A DNA stretch of 64,000 nt, from assembly GCF_001693255.1 (NCBI RefSeq), contig NZ_CP016474.1, forward strand, positions 1,196,661-1,260,660, given 5' to 3'. The position numbers and the translations under genes are program-made. Positions 27,500-36,373 of this stretch are shown here, one piece after another; position 1 is the stretch's first letter, and the number at the start of each line of letters is the position of its first letter. Origin of the DNA: Picosynechococcus sp. PCC 7003 (GTDB lineage Bacteria > Cyanobacteriota > Cyanobacteriia > Cyanobacteriales > MRBY01). Below the pieces are notes generated by a model. That model saw only the letters and a program-made list of their open reading frames with translations. It ran no database searches and was not told where the DNA came from.

Positions 27500-29146
27500 A
27501 TGAGTGACGCGACAATACACCATGCGGGCGATCGCAAATGGACGGACTACTTTACCTTTTGTACTGACCACAAAGTGATTGGGATTCAATATCTCGTCAC
27601 GGCGTTTTTCTTTTATTTCATCGGTGGTGCATTAGCAGAAGTTGTCCGCACAGAACTTGCGACCCCAGACCCAGACTTTGTTTCCCCCGAAGTCTATAAC
27701 CAAATGTTTACGATGCATGGCACGATCATGATCTTTTTGTGGATTGTGCCTGCAGGAGCCGCCTTTGCGAATTATTTAATCCCCCTGATGATCGGTGCGG
27801 ATGACATGGCATTTCCCCGTTTAAATGCGGTGGCATTTTGGATGCAGCCTGTCGGTGGCATTTTGTTGATTGCCAGCTTTTTTGTGGGCGCTCCCCAAGC
27901 GGGTTGGACATCCTATCCGCCCTTAAGTTTGATTTCTGGTAAGTGGGGCGAGGAACTCTGGATTTTATGTCTGCTGATTTTGGGAACAGCTTCGATTTTG
28001 GGGGCGATTAATTTTGTCACCACGATCTTTAAGATGCGCGCCCCGGACATGGACATCCACAGTATGCCGCTATTCTGTTGGGCGATGCTGGCGACTTCGG
28101 CGTTAATTTTGCTCTCGACTCCGGTCTTGGCCGCAGCTTTGATTTTGCTGTCCTTTGACCTGATGGCGGGCACGGCCTTTTTTAATCCGACGGGGGGCGG
28201 CGATCCGATCGTTTATCAGCACTTGTTTTGGTTTTATTCCCACCCAGCGGTGTATATCATGGTGCTGCCGTTCTTTGGGGTAATCTCGGAAATTCTCCCG
28301 GTTCACTCCCGGAAACCAATCTTCGGATACCGGGCGATCGCCTACTCCGGTTTAGCAATTAGTTTTCTTGGTTTAATCGTCTGGGCGCACCATATGTTTA
28401 CCAGTGGCACCCCTGGCTGGCTACGGATGTTCTTTATGGCGACGACAATGATCATTGCCGTACCGACGGGGATCAAGATCTTTAGCTGGTGTGCCACCCT
28501 CTGGGGCGGTAAATTACAGCTCAACTCCGCCCTGCTTTTTGCCATTGGGTTTCTCTCTTCTTTTCTAATTGGCGGTTTAACGGGGGTGATGTTGGCAGCA
28601 GCACCCTTTGACATCCATGTCCATGACACCTATTTCGTCGTGGGTCACTTCCACTATGTCCTCTTTGGTGGTTCGGTCTTTGCTCTCTTTGGAGCGGTGT
28701 ATCACTGGTTCCCGAAAATGACGGGCAAAATGTACAACGAAATGTGGGGCAAAATCCACTTTGGGATGACCTTCGTTGGTTTTAATATGACCTTTTTGCC
28801 GATGCACTACCTCGGCTTACAGGGGATGAACCGCCGCATTGCCCTCTATGATCCCCAATTCCAGCCCCTAAACCAAGTCTGTACCCTAGGCTCTTATATC
28901 TTGGCGCTATCAACATTGCCCTTTTTGATGTCAATCATCCTAGGGTTAATCAACGGGAAAGCGGCTGGGCGGAATCCTTGGCGCGCCCTCACCCTGGAAT
29001 GGCAAACAACCTCGCCACCCAGTATCGAAAATTTTGATGAGCCGCCTGTGCTGTGGGCTGGCCCCTATGAATATGGCATTGATGATGAACCCAGAGATGA
29101 GGATTCCATCGAAGAGATGCTCGCTGAAGTGGCAGAAATGAGTTAG
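27500..29146 (+). CDS. ctaD: Cytochrome c oxidase subunit I
   Basis: A 548 aa catalytic subunit of the aa3-type oxidase with 12 membrane helices. Metal ligands are present: His73 in TMHGTIM (heme a), His248 and Tyr252 in HPAVYIMVLP (CuB and the cross-linked Tyr of the K channel), His297 and His298 in AHHMF (CuB), and His383 and His385 in GHFHY (heme a3 and heme a). The C-terminal tail of about 60 residues is acidic. It starts 85 bases after ctaC and is 13 bases before ctaE. Confidence 0.97.
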   Translation: MSDATIHHAGDRKWTDYFTFCTDHKVIGIQYLVTAFFFYFIGGALAEVVRTELATPDPDFVSPEVYNQMFTMHGTIMIFLWIVPAGAAFANYLIPLMIGADDMAFPRLNAVAFWMQPVGGILLIASFFVGAPQAGWTSYPPLSLISGKWGEELWILCLLILGTASILGAINFVTTIFKMRAPDMDIHSMPLFCWAMLATSALILLSTPVLAAALILLSFDLMAGTAFFNPTGGGDPIVYQHLFWFYSHPAVYIMVLPFFGVISEILPVHSRKPIFGYRAIAYSGLAISFLGLIVWAHHMFTSGTPGWLRMFFMATTMIIAVPTGIKIFSWCATLWGGKLQLNSALLFAIGFLSSFLIGGLTGVMLAAAPFDIHVHDTYFVVGHFHYVLFGGSVFALFGAVYHWFPKMTGKMYNEMWGKIHFGMTFVGFNMTFLPMHYLGLQGMNRRIALYDPQFQPLNQVCTLGSYILALSTLPFLMSIILGLINGKAAGRNPWRALTLEWQTTSPPSIENFDEPPVLWAGPYEYGIDDEPRDEDSIEEMLAEVAEMS

Positions 29147-29159
29147 AGGAGTCATAAAA

Positions 29160-29759
29160 ATGCAAAGTTCAACCACCAACCCGGCGATCGCCACCGATTA
29201 TCAAACGCCCCCGACGGAACACCACGGTCACCCCGACTACCGGATGTTTGGCCTGGTCATGTTTCTAGTCGCAGAAAGTATGATTTTCCTTGGGTTGTTT
29301 GCCGCTTTTCTCATTTATAAAGCGACAATGCCTGGTTTCACGAAGGAATTAGAATTGCTCGTGCCGACGGTGAATACAATCATCCTGGTCAGTAGTAGCT
29401 TTGTGATGCACAAGGGCCAAAGCGCAATCAAAAACGACGACATTAAAGGTCTCCAGCTATGGTTCGGGATTACGGCATTGATGGGGGCGATTTTCCTCGG
29501 CGGCCAGGTTTATGAATATGCCCACATGGAATTTGGCCTAACGGAACACCTCTTTGGCAGTTGTTTCTATGTGCTGACGGGGTTCCACGGCCTCCACGTT
29601 ACGGCAGGATTGTTATTTACCCTAGCGGTTCTATGGCGATCGCGCGAAGCCGGTCATTACAGTGGCCAAGCCCATTTTGGTGTCGAAGCAGCGGAACTCT
29701 ATTGGCATTTTGTCGATGTGGTCTGGATTATTCTGTTCGGACTTGTTTACTTACTTTAA
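29160..29759 (+). CDS. ctaE: Cytochrome c oxidase subunit III
   Basis: A 199 aa five-helix subunit of the short bacterial type. Key matches are FGLVMFLVAESMIFLGLF, GQVYEY and GFHGLHVTAGL, and the final EAAELYWHFVDVVWIILF. It starts 13 bases after ctaD, with GAGGAG in the gap as ribosome binding site. A hairpin terminator follows at 29786. Last gene of ctaCDE. Confidence 0.96.
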   Translation: MQSSTTNPAIATDYQTPPTEHHGHPDYRMFGLVMFLVAESMIFLGLFAAFLIYKATMPGFTKELELLVPTVNTIILVSSSFVMHKGQSAIKNDDIKGLQLWFGITALMGAIFLGGQVYEYAHMEFGLTEHLFGSCFYVLTGFHGLHVTAGLLFTLAVLWRSREAGHYSGQAHFGVEAAELYWHFVDVVWIILFGLVYLL

Positions 29760-29982
29760 AGCGCTGATAACTTTTAATGAATTTGAGGAGGCGACGACCT
29801 CCTTTTTTTGTTTTTCTAGGAGCAGAATTTCTAAGCGTTCTAATTGCAAGCCTTCAAGATGAAAGGCGATCGCCTCCTGCATATTCTGGGTCACCTCCGC
29901 TTCTGTTTTGCCTGTTGCTGCACAACCAGATAGATCTGGAGAATAAGCGGAATAACCTGTATTGGTTTATTAGGTAACGAAT
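29751..29982 (-). pseudogene. HicB-family antitoxin remnant
   Basis: Reading the minus strand from about 29966 gives about 71 codons without a start. The peptide includes GYSAYSPDLSGCAATGKTEA and MQEAIAFHLEGLQLERLEI, the core of a HicB partial-RNase-H antitoxin. Just upstream, ATTCGTTAC would give (M)RYLI, the usual HicB beginning, but its start codon is ATT and a frameshift with stops separates it from the core. The C terminus is replaced by unrelated residues. No hicA is adjacent: ispF lies on one side and ctaE on the other. It is a decayed antitoxin gene, and its 3' end overlaps the ctaE terminator and stop. Confidence 0.7.
29786..29809 (+). terminator. Intrinsic terminator of ctaCDE
   Basis: AGGAGG and CCTCCT form a perfect 6-bp stem around a 6-base loop, followed by seven T residues including the last stem base, about 26 bases after the ctaE stop. 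Confidence 0.8.
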
Positions 29983-29995
29983 GAATGTCCGTGGC

Positions 29996-30475
29996 TTAGG
30001 CTTGCACTAACAGGGCGACAGCATGAACACAAATTCCTTTCTCCTCACCCATGGCATCTAGTTTTTCATTGGTCGTGGCCTTAACACCCACCTGATCCGG
30101 CTCCACTCCAAGGGCTTCAGCGAGACATTGAACCATAGCTTGAATATGGGGTTTTAGTTTCGGGCGTTCGGCAACAATCACCGAGTCAATATTGCCAATT
30201 TGCCAGCCCCGCTCTTGGATTAACCGATATACCTGCTTGAGCAATTCAATGCTGTCGGCCCCTTTCCACTGGGGATCCGTGGGCGGAAAATAATGACCAA
30301 TATCCCCCAAACTGAGCGCTCCCAACATCGCATCCATAATCGCATGGGTCAAAACATCCGCATCGCTGTGGCCATCTAAGCCGAGGTGATGTTCTAACTG
30401 GATGCCTCCCAAAATTAGGGGACGACCAGGCACAAGACGGTGGACATCGTAACCGTTACCAATGCGGATTTTCAT
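29996..30475 (-). CDS. ispF: 2-C-methyl-D-erythritol 2,4-cyclodiphosphate synthase
   Basis: A MEP-pathway enzyme that cyclises CDP-methylerythritol 2-phosphate with release of CMP. It is 159 aa, trimeric and cytosolic. Zinc ligands are in GYDVHRL (Asp, His), with the active-site loop [19 protein letters not shown]. The C-terminal signature is [16 protein letters not shown]. The open frame begins nine codons earlier, but [12 protein letters not shown] at 30475 is the standard start. It stands alone between the hicB remnant and a divergent envelope-protein gene. Confidence 0.96.
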   Translation of the reverse strand: MKIRIGNGYDVHRLVPGRPLILGGIQLEHHLGLDGHSDADVLTHAIMDAMLGALSLGDIGHYFPPTDPQWKGADSIELLKQVYRLIQERGWQIGNIDSVIVAERPKLKPHIQAMVQCLAEALGVEPDQVGVKATTNEKLDAMGEEKGICVHAVALLVQA

Positions 30476-30667
30476 AGGAATTGTGGGCGGGCGTAAAGTC
30501 ACTGGTTAGGGTAGCATATCTCTTTTTGTTTTCTAGGTGTGATGGCGGTAAATTTCTGGGACTAAGCTAATGTCTAGGGGAAAGCTGCCTTAGAATCACC
30601 TTAGGTAAGTTCACACATTCTGAGCGCAATTTTCTTGGGTTTGGGAATCGTATCGCAGGGAAAAAGT

Positions 30668-32263
30668 ATGGCAATGAGGCAACGCTGGCACGGTTTAATC
30701 CTGGGGAGTTTACTGCTAGGTACGGGCGGATTGGGACTGCTCTCGCCTGCTCTGATGCCCTCAACTTTTGCCCAAGAAGCTACTTCTACTACCCAGGAGC
30801 GTTCATTCCTCGCGGAGTTGTGGTTATTAAACCAGGGTTTTGTGGGTCTCCGGTCTGACCTAGAAGAGTTCCCCGACAATTTAGCGGCGCTCAACGCTGA
30901 TACAACGGACTTCGATGCCCAGATTTTTCGGGATGATCGGGCTGGCCTGCAACAACTCCAGGAACAAATCCGTTTACTGGAAGGGCAACTGGCAACGATT
31001 CAAGATTCGGCCCAACGGGAAGCATTGACAACGGCGATCGCCAACCTGGATCAGCACCTCGATAATCTGGCCAACCTGATCGAACCCTTTGCAGACGATT
31101 TTAATCCGGAAACGATCCGTCAACTCCAGGAATTTTTAGATTTTTTTGAGCGGCGCAACCTCAGTGATGCGGACTATGGTTTCTACGGCAGCGTCACCCA
31201 AACGGAGCTAGAAGAATACCTGACGCAACAGTTAAGTGACTTCAGCGAAACCCTCAAAACCCTAAATGAAACGGCTACCCAAGGGGCGATCGCCCCGGAT
31301 CTGGCCACCTCGATGGATTACCTTTACACCAGCCTGAGTTTAGAAAATACTGTTGTGGGTGGAGGCACGACCTTTCCGGCAATGATCCAAACCCTCCAGC
31401 GGGATAATCAGCGCCTGCGACAACGCCTGCGTACAACCAATCTTCTGTTGAGCTTACTCCTTCTGTTAGGCACCGCGACCCTGGCCCTGCTCTATCTACG
31501 GAAACCGACGCCAGCACCCTCGGCGGTAAATCGTTATTTCCCGGATGCTGAACCGGATTCTTTTGATCTCGACCAGCTTGAAGCCAAGCTTATCAAGCGA
31601 CTCCAAAATACCTATGATCTTTCACCCAAGGATAATTTTGCGGCGATCGCCCCGCCACCAGTCACAACGCAACCCACCACCATGCCCCCCAGTGAAACAC
31701 CGAATCTACAACCCCTGGCCGCGAACACCCTAGACGATCCAGAGGCATTCAATACATCTCTAGAAACGCCTAATGGTCTAGATCTAAACCTTGGGGAAAC
31801 AGAACTTGAGCCAGATACAGACACCGACGCTGATGATTTTCCGGTGCAGTTTCTCAATGCCTACGATGCCCTAGTAGCAACCTATAACGCTGATGCAATG
31901 ATCCTTGCCCCGGAGGCGATTGCCTTGGCCGTCCAACCGCCTGTAACCCCAGCCCCCGAAGCTGACGGAGAAACTGAAAATTTCCTGAGCAGCTTATTAT
32001 TCCAAACCGATGACCAGGGAGACTACTGGGCGATCCAAGTGCAAAATCAGTATTACCTTGCGCCCCGCGCCCAGCTTAAAATCACCCCCGACAATTACGC
32101 TTTTTTCCAGCAAACCTTTATCTGCTACGGTAACCAAGGGCCGGATTTACAGACGATTAAATTACTCAAACCCGCCCGCATTGCTGCCACAGACCAAGAT
32201 AATCTTTGGGAATTAGTCCAACCGGGCATTGTTGTTTTAGAAAATGTTGAATCCTTAGCCTAA
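30668..32263 (+). CDS. Uncharacterised exported/membrane protein with coiled coil
   Basis: A 531 aa protein not recognised by name. It starts with a signal peptide ending near STFAQEA. Residues about 60-225 are strongly helical and coiled-coil-like (repeated LEGQL, LDQHLDNLANL). One membrane helix follows at about 275-295 (LLLSLLLLLGTATLALLYL), then a long low-complexity Pro/Thr/Glu linker, and a compact C-terminal domain of about 120 residues beginning near FLSSLLFQ. ATG 30668 has AGGG at 30657-30660; upstream TTG 30635 is less likely. Topology with both a signal peptide and a later helix places the C-terminal domain in the cytosol. Function unknown. Confidence 0.6.
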   Translation: MAMRQRWHGLILGSLLLGTGGLGLLSPALMPSTFAQEATSTTQERSFLAELWLLNQGFVGLRSDLEEFPDNLAALNADTTDFDAQIFRDDRAGLQQLQEQIRLLEGQLATIQDSAQREALTTAIANLDQHLDNLANLIEPFADDFNPETIRQLQEFLDFFERRNLSDADYGFYGSVTQTELEEYLTQQLSDFSETLKTLNETATQGAIAPDLATSMDYLYTSLSLENTVVGGGTTFPAMIQTLQRDNQRLRQRLRTTNLLLSLLLLLGTATLALLYLRKPTPAPSAVNRYFPDAEPDSFDLDQLEAKLIKRLQNTYDLSPKDNFAAIAPPPVTTQPTTMPPSETPNLQPLAANTLDDPEAFNTSLETPNGLDLNLGETELEPDTDTDADDFPVQFLNAYDALVATYNADAMILAPEAIALAVQPPVTPAPEADGETENFLSSLLFQTDDQGDYWAIQVQNQYYLAPRAQLKITPDNYAFFQQTFICYGNQGPDLQTIKLLKPARIAATDQDNLWELVQPGIVVLENVESLA

Positions 32264-32445
32264 AAGTTTGGGCACAGAATACTTAACCAAAGCTGAAAGG
32301 TAAAATACTGTCCCAGCAACGGCCCCAAAAACCTCAAAAATGAAGTCTTTGCGCCTCCAAAGCTCTGTGGTAGAAAGCTAAAATTTACCTTAAAATGGCA
32401 GCAATTCTAGACAATTTCCGTTCCATGGTTTTGAGGAGTATAAAT

Positions 32446-32979
32446 ATGAGCCTTTCTTGCATTGGCCGACAGCAATTGAGTCGCTTGGCGATCGCCACAA
32501 CCCTACTGACAGGATTCACCGGCACGATCCACCAATCCATGGCCCAGGCCCAGGCCGCCTATGGTAGCTATGTGGGAGCTGGTGCGAGCATTGGCGTTTC
32601 GTCTGATTGGAACGGTGAAGGTCAACAACTTGGTGCCGTTTTAGCTGCCCGCTACAAATTTCTGAAATTACCCATTTCCTTACGTACCCAGGCTTTTATT
32701 GGTTCTGGCAGCACGGCGATTGTGCCAACGGTTTCCTATGATGTGCCCTTAACCTGGCAGCTCGATGCCTATGTGGGTGCTGGCTATTCCTTTGCGACCG
32801 GGAACAACCCTTCTCCTGTAGGTGATCGAAACACCTTGGTGATTCAACCAGGGCTTGATTATGCGCTCCCCAATAGCAATACGGTGCTCTTTACCAATGC
32901 GGTGTTTGCCTTTGATGCCTATGAAGGTAAAAATGAAAAAGCCGTTGCGCTCCAGGGGGGCCTAGGCCTCCGCTTTTAG
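32446..32979 (+). CDS. Putative outer-membrane beta-barrel protein
   Basis: A 177 aa protein with a signal peptide (cleavage near SMAQAQA) followed by alternating strands rich in Gly, Tyr, Ser and Ala. It ends GLGLRF, with the C-terminal aromatic residue typical of barrel proteins. ATG 32446 is preceded by GAGGAG at 32433-32438, a good ribosome binding site, so the upstream Met at 32395 is rejected. Likely a small eight-strand porin-like or OmpA-like barrel. Function unknown. A 13-base tandem duplication covers its stop. Confidence 0.65.
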   Translation: MSLSCIGRQQLSRLAIATTLLTGFTGTIHQSMAQAQAAYGSYVGAGASIGVSSDWNGEGQQLGAVLAARYKFLKLPISLRTQAFIGSGSTAIVPTVSYDVPLTWQLDAYVGAGYSFATGNNPSPVGDRNTLVIQPGLDYALPNSNTVLFTNAVFAFDAYEGKNEKAVALQGGLGLRF

Positions 32980-32994
32980 AATCCGCTTTTAGAA
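32969..32994 (+). repeat. 13-base tandem duplication over a stop codon
   Basis: TCCGCTTTTAGAA occurs twice in direct succession. The first copy contains the TAG stop of the barrel gene; the second is untranslated. A simple slippage duplication. Confidence 0.85.
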
Positions 32995-33038
32995 CCAGTA
33001 CAATTGAACCGTATGCTAGGCGATCGCCAAAGGAAAAA

Positions 33039-33506
33039 ATGAATAGTTGTGTATTAATGGCGCGCATCCTAGGGGAACCAGAATTGCGCTATACCCCCGA
33101 TAATACCCCCCTTGCCCAAATCACCATCGAATTTCCGGCGCTCCGGGAAGGAGATCCCGCCTGTCAACTCAAGGCAGTGGGTTGGGGCGATAACCTCAGC
33201 CAAGACATCCAACAAAACTATCACGACGGTGATCAAGTGATTGTGACAGGGCGACTGACAATGAACACCATTGAACGTCCCGAAGGTTTTAAGGAAAAAA
33301 AGGCCGAGTTAGTTATTTCCCAAATCCAAGCCATTGGTGCAGGTCTAGGCCCCACCTCCCCCGGAACAACCATGGCCAATCCTGCTATCGCCTCACCTGT
33401 TCCCCCCAATAATGTGGTGCCCATCAACCCCATGGCCCCCGCCGCCCCCAATCCCACTCCGGCTCCCAGTGAACCGGAACCGAACCTCGATGACATCCCG
33501 TTTTAG
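33039..33506 (+). CDS. ssb: Single-stranded DNA-binding protein
   Basis: A 155 aa OB-fold protein. The N-terminal MNSCVLMARILGEPELRYT and the later GDQVIVTGRLTMNTI fit cyanobacterial SSB. The Pro/Asn/Ala-rich linker (about residues 110-145) ends in the acidic tip NLDDIPF, which recruits replication and repair proteins. The core is more divergent than in E. coli SSB, as is usual for this cyanobacterial type, and a second ssb may exist elsewhere. mnmE starts 10 bases downstream, so they likely form an operon. Confidence 0.82.
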   Translation: MNSCVLMARILGEPELRYTPDNTPLAQITIEFPALREGDPACQLKAVGWGDNLSQDIQQNYHDGDQVIVTGRLTMNTIERPEGFKEKKAELVISQIQAIGAGLGPTSPGTTMANPAIASPVPPNNVVPINPMAPAAPNPTPAPSEPEPNLDDIPF

Positions 33507-33516
33507 GTTTTAGACT

Positions 33517-34899
33517 GTGAACCTAGGCGATACCATTGTGGCGATCGCCAGTGCCGTCGTCCCGAACCAGGGCAGCATTGGCATTGTCCGTCTATCCGGT
33601 GCAGCGGCCCTCCCCATTGCCCAGCAACTCTTTCAAGCCCCTGGTCAGCAGACCTGGGAGAGTCATCGCATTTTGTATGGCTATGTGCGTCATCCCCAAA
33701 CCCAAGCCATCGTCGATGAAGCCCTGCTCCTGCTGATGTTGGCTCCCCGTTCCTTTACGGCCGAAGACGTGGTGGAGTTCCACTGCCATGGGGGAATTAT
33801 TCCCGTGCAACAGGTACTACAGCTTTGTTTGGGAGCTGGGGCGCGGCTGGCAACGCCAGGGGAATTTACCCTCCGCGCCTTTTTGAATGGCCGCATTGAT
33901 CTCACCCAGGCCGAAAGTGTCGCAGAACTGGTAGGCGCGAAATCACCCCAATCAGCCCAGGTGGCCCTGGCGGGAATCCAAGGGAAACTGGCCCAACCAA
34001 TCCAGCAGCTCCGGGGTCAATGTCTAGATATTTTGGCGGAAGTGGAAGCCCGCATTGATTTTGAAGACGACTTACCCCCCCTCGATGAGCCGCAAATTCA
34101 GCGGGATCTGACTCAGGTGCTTAAAAAGGTAGAACAGATTCTCCAGACCGCTGACCGGGGCGAATTATTGCGCACGGGGTTAAAGGTAGCAATTGTGGGC
34201 CGCCCCAATGTGGGGAAATCGAGCTTGTTAAATGCCTGGAGTCGTAGCGATCGCGCCATTGTCACAGATTTACCAGGGACAACGCGGGATGTGGTAGAGT
34301 CCCAGCTTGTGGTGCAGGGCATTCCGGTGCAGGTACTGGATACGGCGGGCATTCGTGAAACGGAAGATGCCGTCGAAAAAATTGGTGTTGCCCGTTCCCT
34401 GGCGGCCTCCCGACAGGCGGATTTAATTTTATTTACCATCGATGCGGCGGCGGGTTGGACAGCGGCAGATCAAGAGATTTTTCAGCGCATTGTGGCGGCA
34501 AAAGCCAACCAGCCCTTAATTTTGATCCTTAATAAAATCGACATCGGCCAACCGGAAGCCATTGAAATTCCCCCCCAAGTGCAAGGAGTCGTCGAAACAG
34601 CCGCCGCCCAGAACCAGGGTTTGGATGAATTGGAAATGGCGATCGCCAATTTAGTGCAAGCGGGGAAAGTGGGGGCTGCGGATCTTGACTTTGCGATCAA
34701 CCAACGACAAGCCGCTGCCTTGGCCCAGGCCCAACAAGCTCTCATGCAAGTACAAGAAACCATTGCCGAAGGGTTGCCCCTGGACTTTTGGACAATCGAT
34801 CTACGCAGCGCGATCCAAGCCCTGGGGGAAATCACCGGCGAAGGGGTGACTGAATCGGTTTTGGATCGGATCTTTAGCCGTTTTTGTATCGGGAAATAG
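33517..34899 (+). CDS. mnmE: tRNA uridine-5-carboxymethylaminomethyl modification GTPase MnmE
   Basis: Works with MnmG to modify U34 in the wobble position of certain tRNAs. The 460 aa protein has the N-terminal folate-binding domain ([19 protein letters not shown]), a helical domain, and an inserted G domain with [14 protein letters not shown] (Lys234), [21 protein letters not shown] and NKID. The C terminus is the diagnostic FSRFCIGK. It starts with GTG. It is convergent with the NrtA-like gene, with two bases between the stop codons. Confidence 0.96.
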   Translation: MNLGDTIVAIASAVVPNQGSIGIVRLSGAAALPIAQQLFQAPGQQTWESHRILYGYVRHPQTQAIVDEALLLLMLAPRSFTAEDVVEFHCHGGIIPVQQVLQLCLGAGARLATPGEFTLRAFLNGRIDLTQAESVAELVGAKSPQSAQVALAGIQGKLAQPIQQLRGQCLDILAEVEARIDFEDDLPPLDEPQIQRDLTQVLKKVEQILQTADRGELLRTGLKVAIVGRPNVGKSSLLNAWSRSDRAIVTDLPGTTRDVVESQLVVQGIPVQVLDTAGIRETEDAVEKIGVARSLAASRQADLILFTIDAAAGWTAADQEIFQRIVAAKANQPLILILNKIDIGQPEAIEIPPQVQGVVETAAAQNQGLDELEMAIANLVQAGKVGAADLDFAINQRQAAALAQAQQALMQVQETIAEGLPLDFWTIDLRSAIQALGEITGEGVTESVLDRIFSRFCIGK

Positions 34900-34901
34900 G
34901 G

Positions 34902-36233
34902 TCAGGTGCGGATTTTGAACTGATTGAGATAGCTGGCCACTTGGTTCGGTAAAAAGGCCCGTTGGTCAATGAAGTGAATCTCTGACTTAAGGGGTTCGGG
35001 GGGTAAACGCAACCCAAATCCCTGGGCGATCGCCCCATAGGGTTCCGTGGGGTAAGCCGCCGCCACCAGTTCACGGGCATTTTGGGGATATTGTCGTAGA
35101 TCAAAATGTCGCCAGCGAACCATCTGGGTGAGGAGCCACAGGCCATGGGATTGCCAGCAGTAGTTGGCTTGGTCGGGGGCCGTAATTCGTCGCCCTTGGT
35201 CAAACCAAATGGGACTATCCCGCCGGGCAATGGGGCGATCGCCATCTCCTCCGTAGAAATATTGCCCACTAAAAAGCGCAGTAATGGCGGTGGGATCCAG
35301 GTCAAGGTTACTGGCCAATAGAGGTCCAATGGTGGCGGCGTGGGTGGGATTTTGGCAATATTGGCAACCCTGTAAAGTGGCGGCAATGAGAGCCTTAGCT
35401 GTATTTGGGTTTTCTTCTAGCCAGCCCGCACTGGTGGTGATCACCGGTCCTGGGTGACCCTGCCAAATATCCCCTGAGAGGTATTGAACAAAACCAGAGT
35501 CATTGGCGATCGCCTCTTGTCCCCAAGGCTCTTGGCTGCAGTAGCCTTGGATAATGCCGGCTTGTAATTTATGGCGAAGCTCCGTAGGCGCAAAGGTAAC
35601 CAACTCCAAATCTCGATCTGGATGGAAGCCCAGGGCCGCCCACCAATAGCGGTAAAGATAAGCCGTGATGCTGTAGTCGTGATCTACCCCAAAGGTTTTT
35701 TCCGGTAAAGCCCGCACATAGTCCCGGTAGGCTGCAGCAAATTCCGCAAAATTAGCATAGTCGATGCCAGAACGAATATTATCGGCCCAGGTTTGTTGGC
35801 GACCACAAAAAACACCACCGTGGCGATGGATCTGCATCAACGCGATCAGATCAACCCTAGGACTTTTGAGTTGATAAATGAGCGGTGTCGAAAAGGAGGT
35901 AATTGCCGCATCAAAACGGGATTCTAATAATCCCTGCTCCACGGCCTGTTGATCTACTTGGGGATAAAGCTTAATTTCCAGGCCATACTGCTCAAAAAAG
36001 CCTTGGGTAAGGGCCATGAGCCAGGGGGCGATCGCCAAGTCTGGCACATAACCTAGGGTAAGGGTTTGTTTTTCTGGGGCACTCAGGTCTAATACGGGAG
36101 CAGTTGGTTCTGGCTCCTCTTTTCTGGCGGATCTACCCGGCAGACGAACGGCATCTGGGAGTCGATTACAGGCGGTGAGGCCGTAACCCCAAGCCGCAAA
36201 GGTGCCGTATTTGAGCAGGTGGCGACGTTTCAT
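34902..36233 (-). CDS. NrtA/CmpA-like ABC transporter substrate-binding lipoprotein
   Basis: About 443 aa. The N terminus MKRRHLLKYG carries a twin-arginine-like motif followed by a lipobox GLTAC, so it is likely exported and lipid-anchored. The mature part resembles periplasmic binding proteins of the nitrate/sulfonate/taurine group: LTLGYVPDLAIAPWLMA, then GLEIKLYPQVDQQAVEQGL and FDAAITSFSTP. No permease or ATPase gene is next to it. Its ligand is unknown; nitrate and bicarbonate are possibilities by family. Met 36233 is preferred to the upstream Met at 36356, which runs through the dxs terminator. Confidence 0.78.
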   Translation of the reverse strand: MKRRHLLKYGTFAAWGYGLTACNRLPDAVRLPGRSARKEEPEPTAPVLDLSAPEKQTLTLGYVPDLAIAPWLMALTQGFFEQYGLEIKLYPQVDQQAVEQGLLESRFDAAITSFSTPLIYQLKSPRVDLIALMQIHRHGGVFCGRQQTWADNIRSGIDYANFAEFAAAYRDYVRALPEKTFGVDHDYSITAYLYRYWWAALGFHPDRDLELVTFAPTELRHKLQAGIIQGYCSQEPWGQEAIANDSGFVQYLSGDIWQGHPGPVITTSAGWLEENPNTAKALIAATLQGCQYCQNPTHAATIGPLLASNLDLDPTAITALFSGQYFYGGDGDRPIARRDSPIWFDQGRRITAPDQANYCWQSHGLWLLTQMVRWRHFDLRQYPQNARELVAAAYPTEPYGAIAQGFGLRLPPEPLKSEIHFIDQRAFLPNQVASYLNQFKIRT

Positions 36234-36311
36234 AGGCAAAAATACAGGGAGGCTCCCAAATTTTACGGGTTCGCTTTGGCGATCGCAATTTTCTGTGACG
36301 GTTCTACCATT

Positions 36312-36347
36312 AAAAAATCCCCAGGGCATCGAGGGCATACTGGGGAT
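36312..36347 (-). terminator. Intrinsic terminator of dxs
   Basis: On the minus strand ATCCCCAG pairs perfectly with CTGGGGAT around a 15-base loop and is followed by six T residues. It lies about 27 bases after the dxs stop and upstream of the next gene, separating the two. Confidence 0.85.
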
Positions 36348-36373
36348 CAAGGTCACATCACAGCAAGTTTTGC

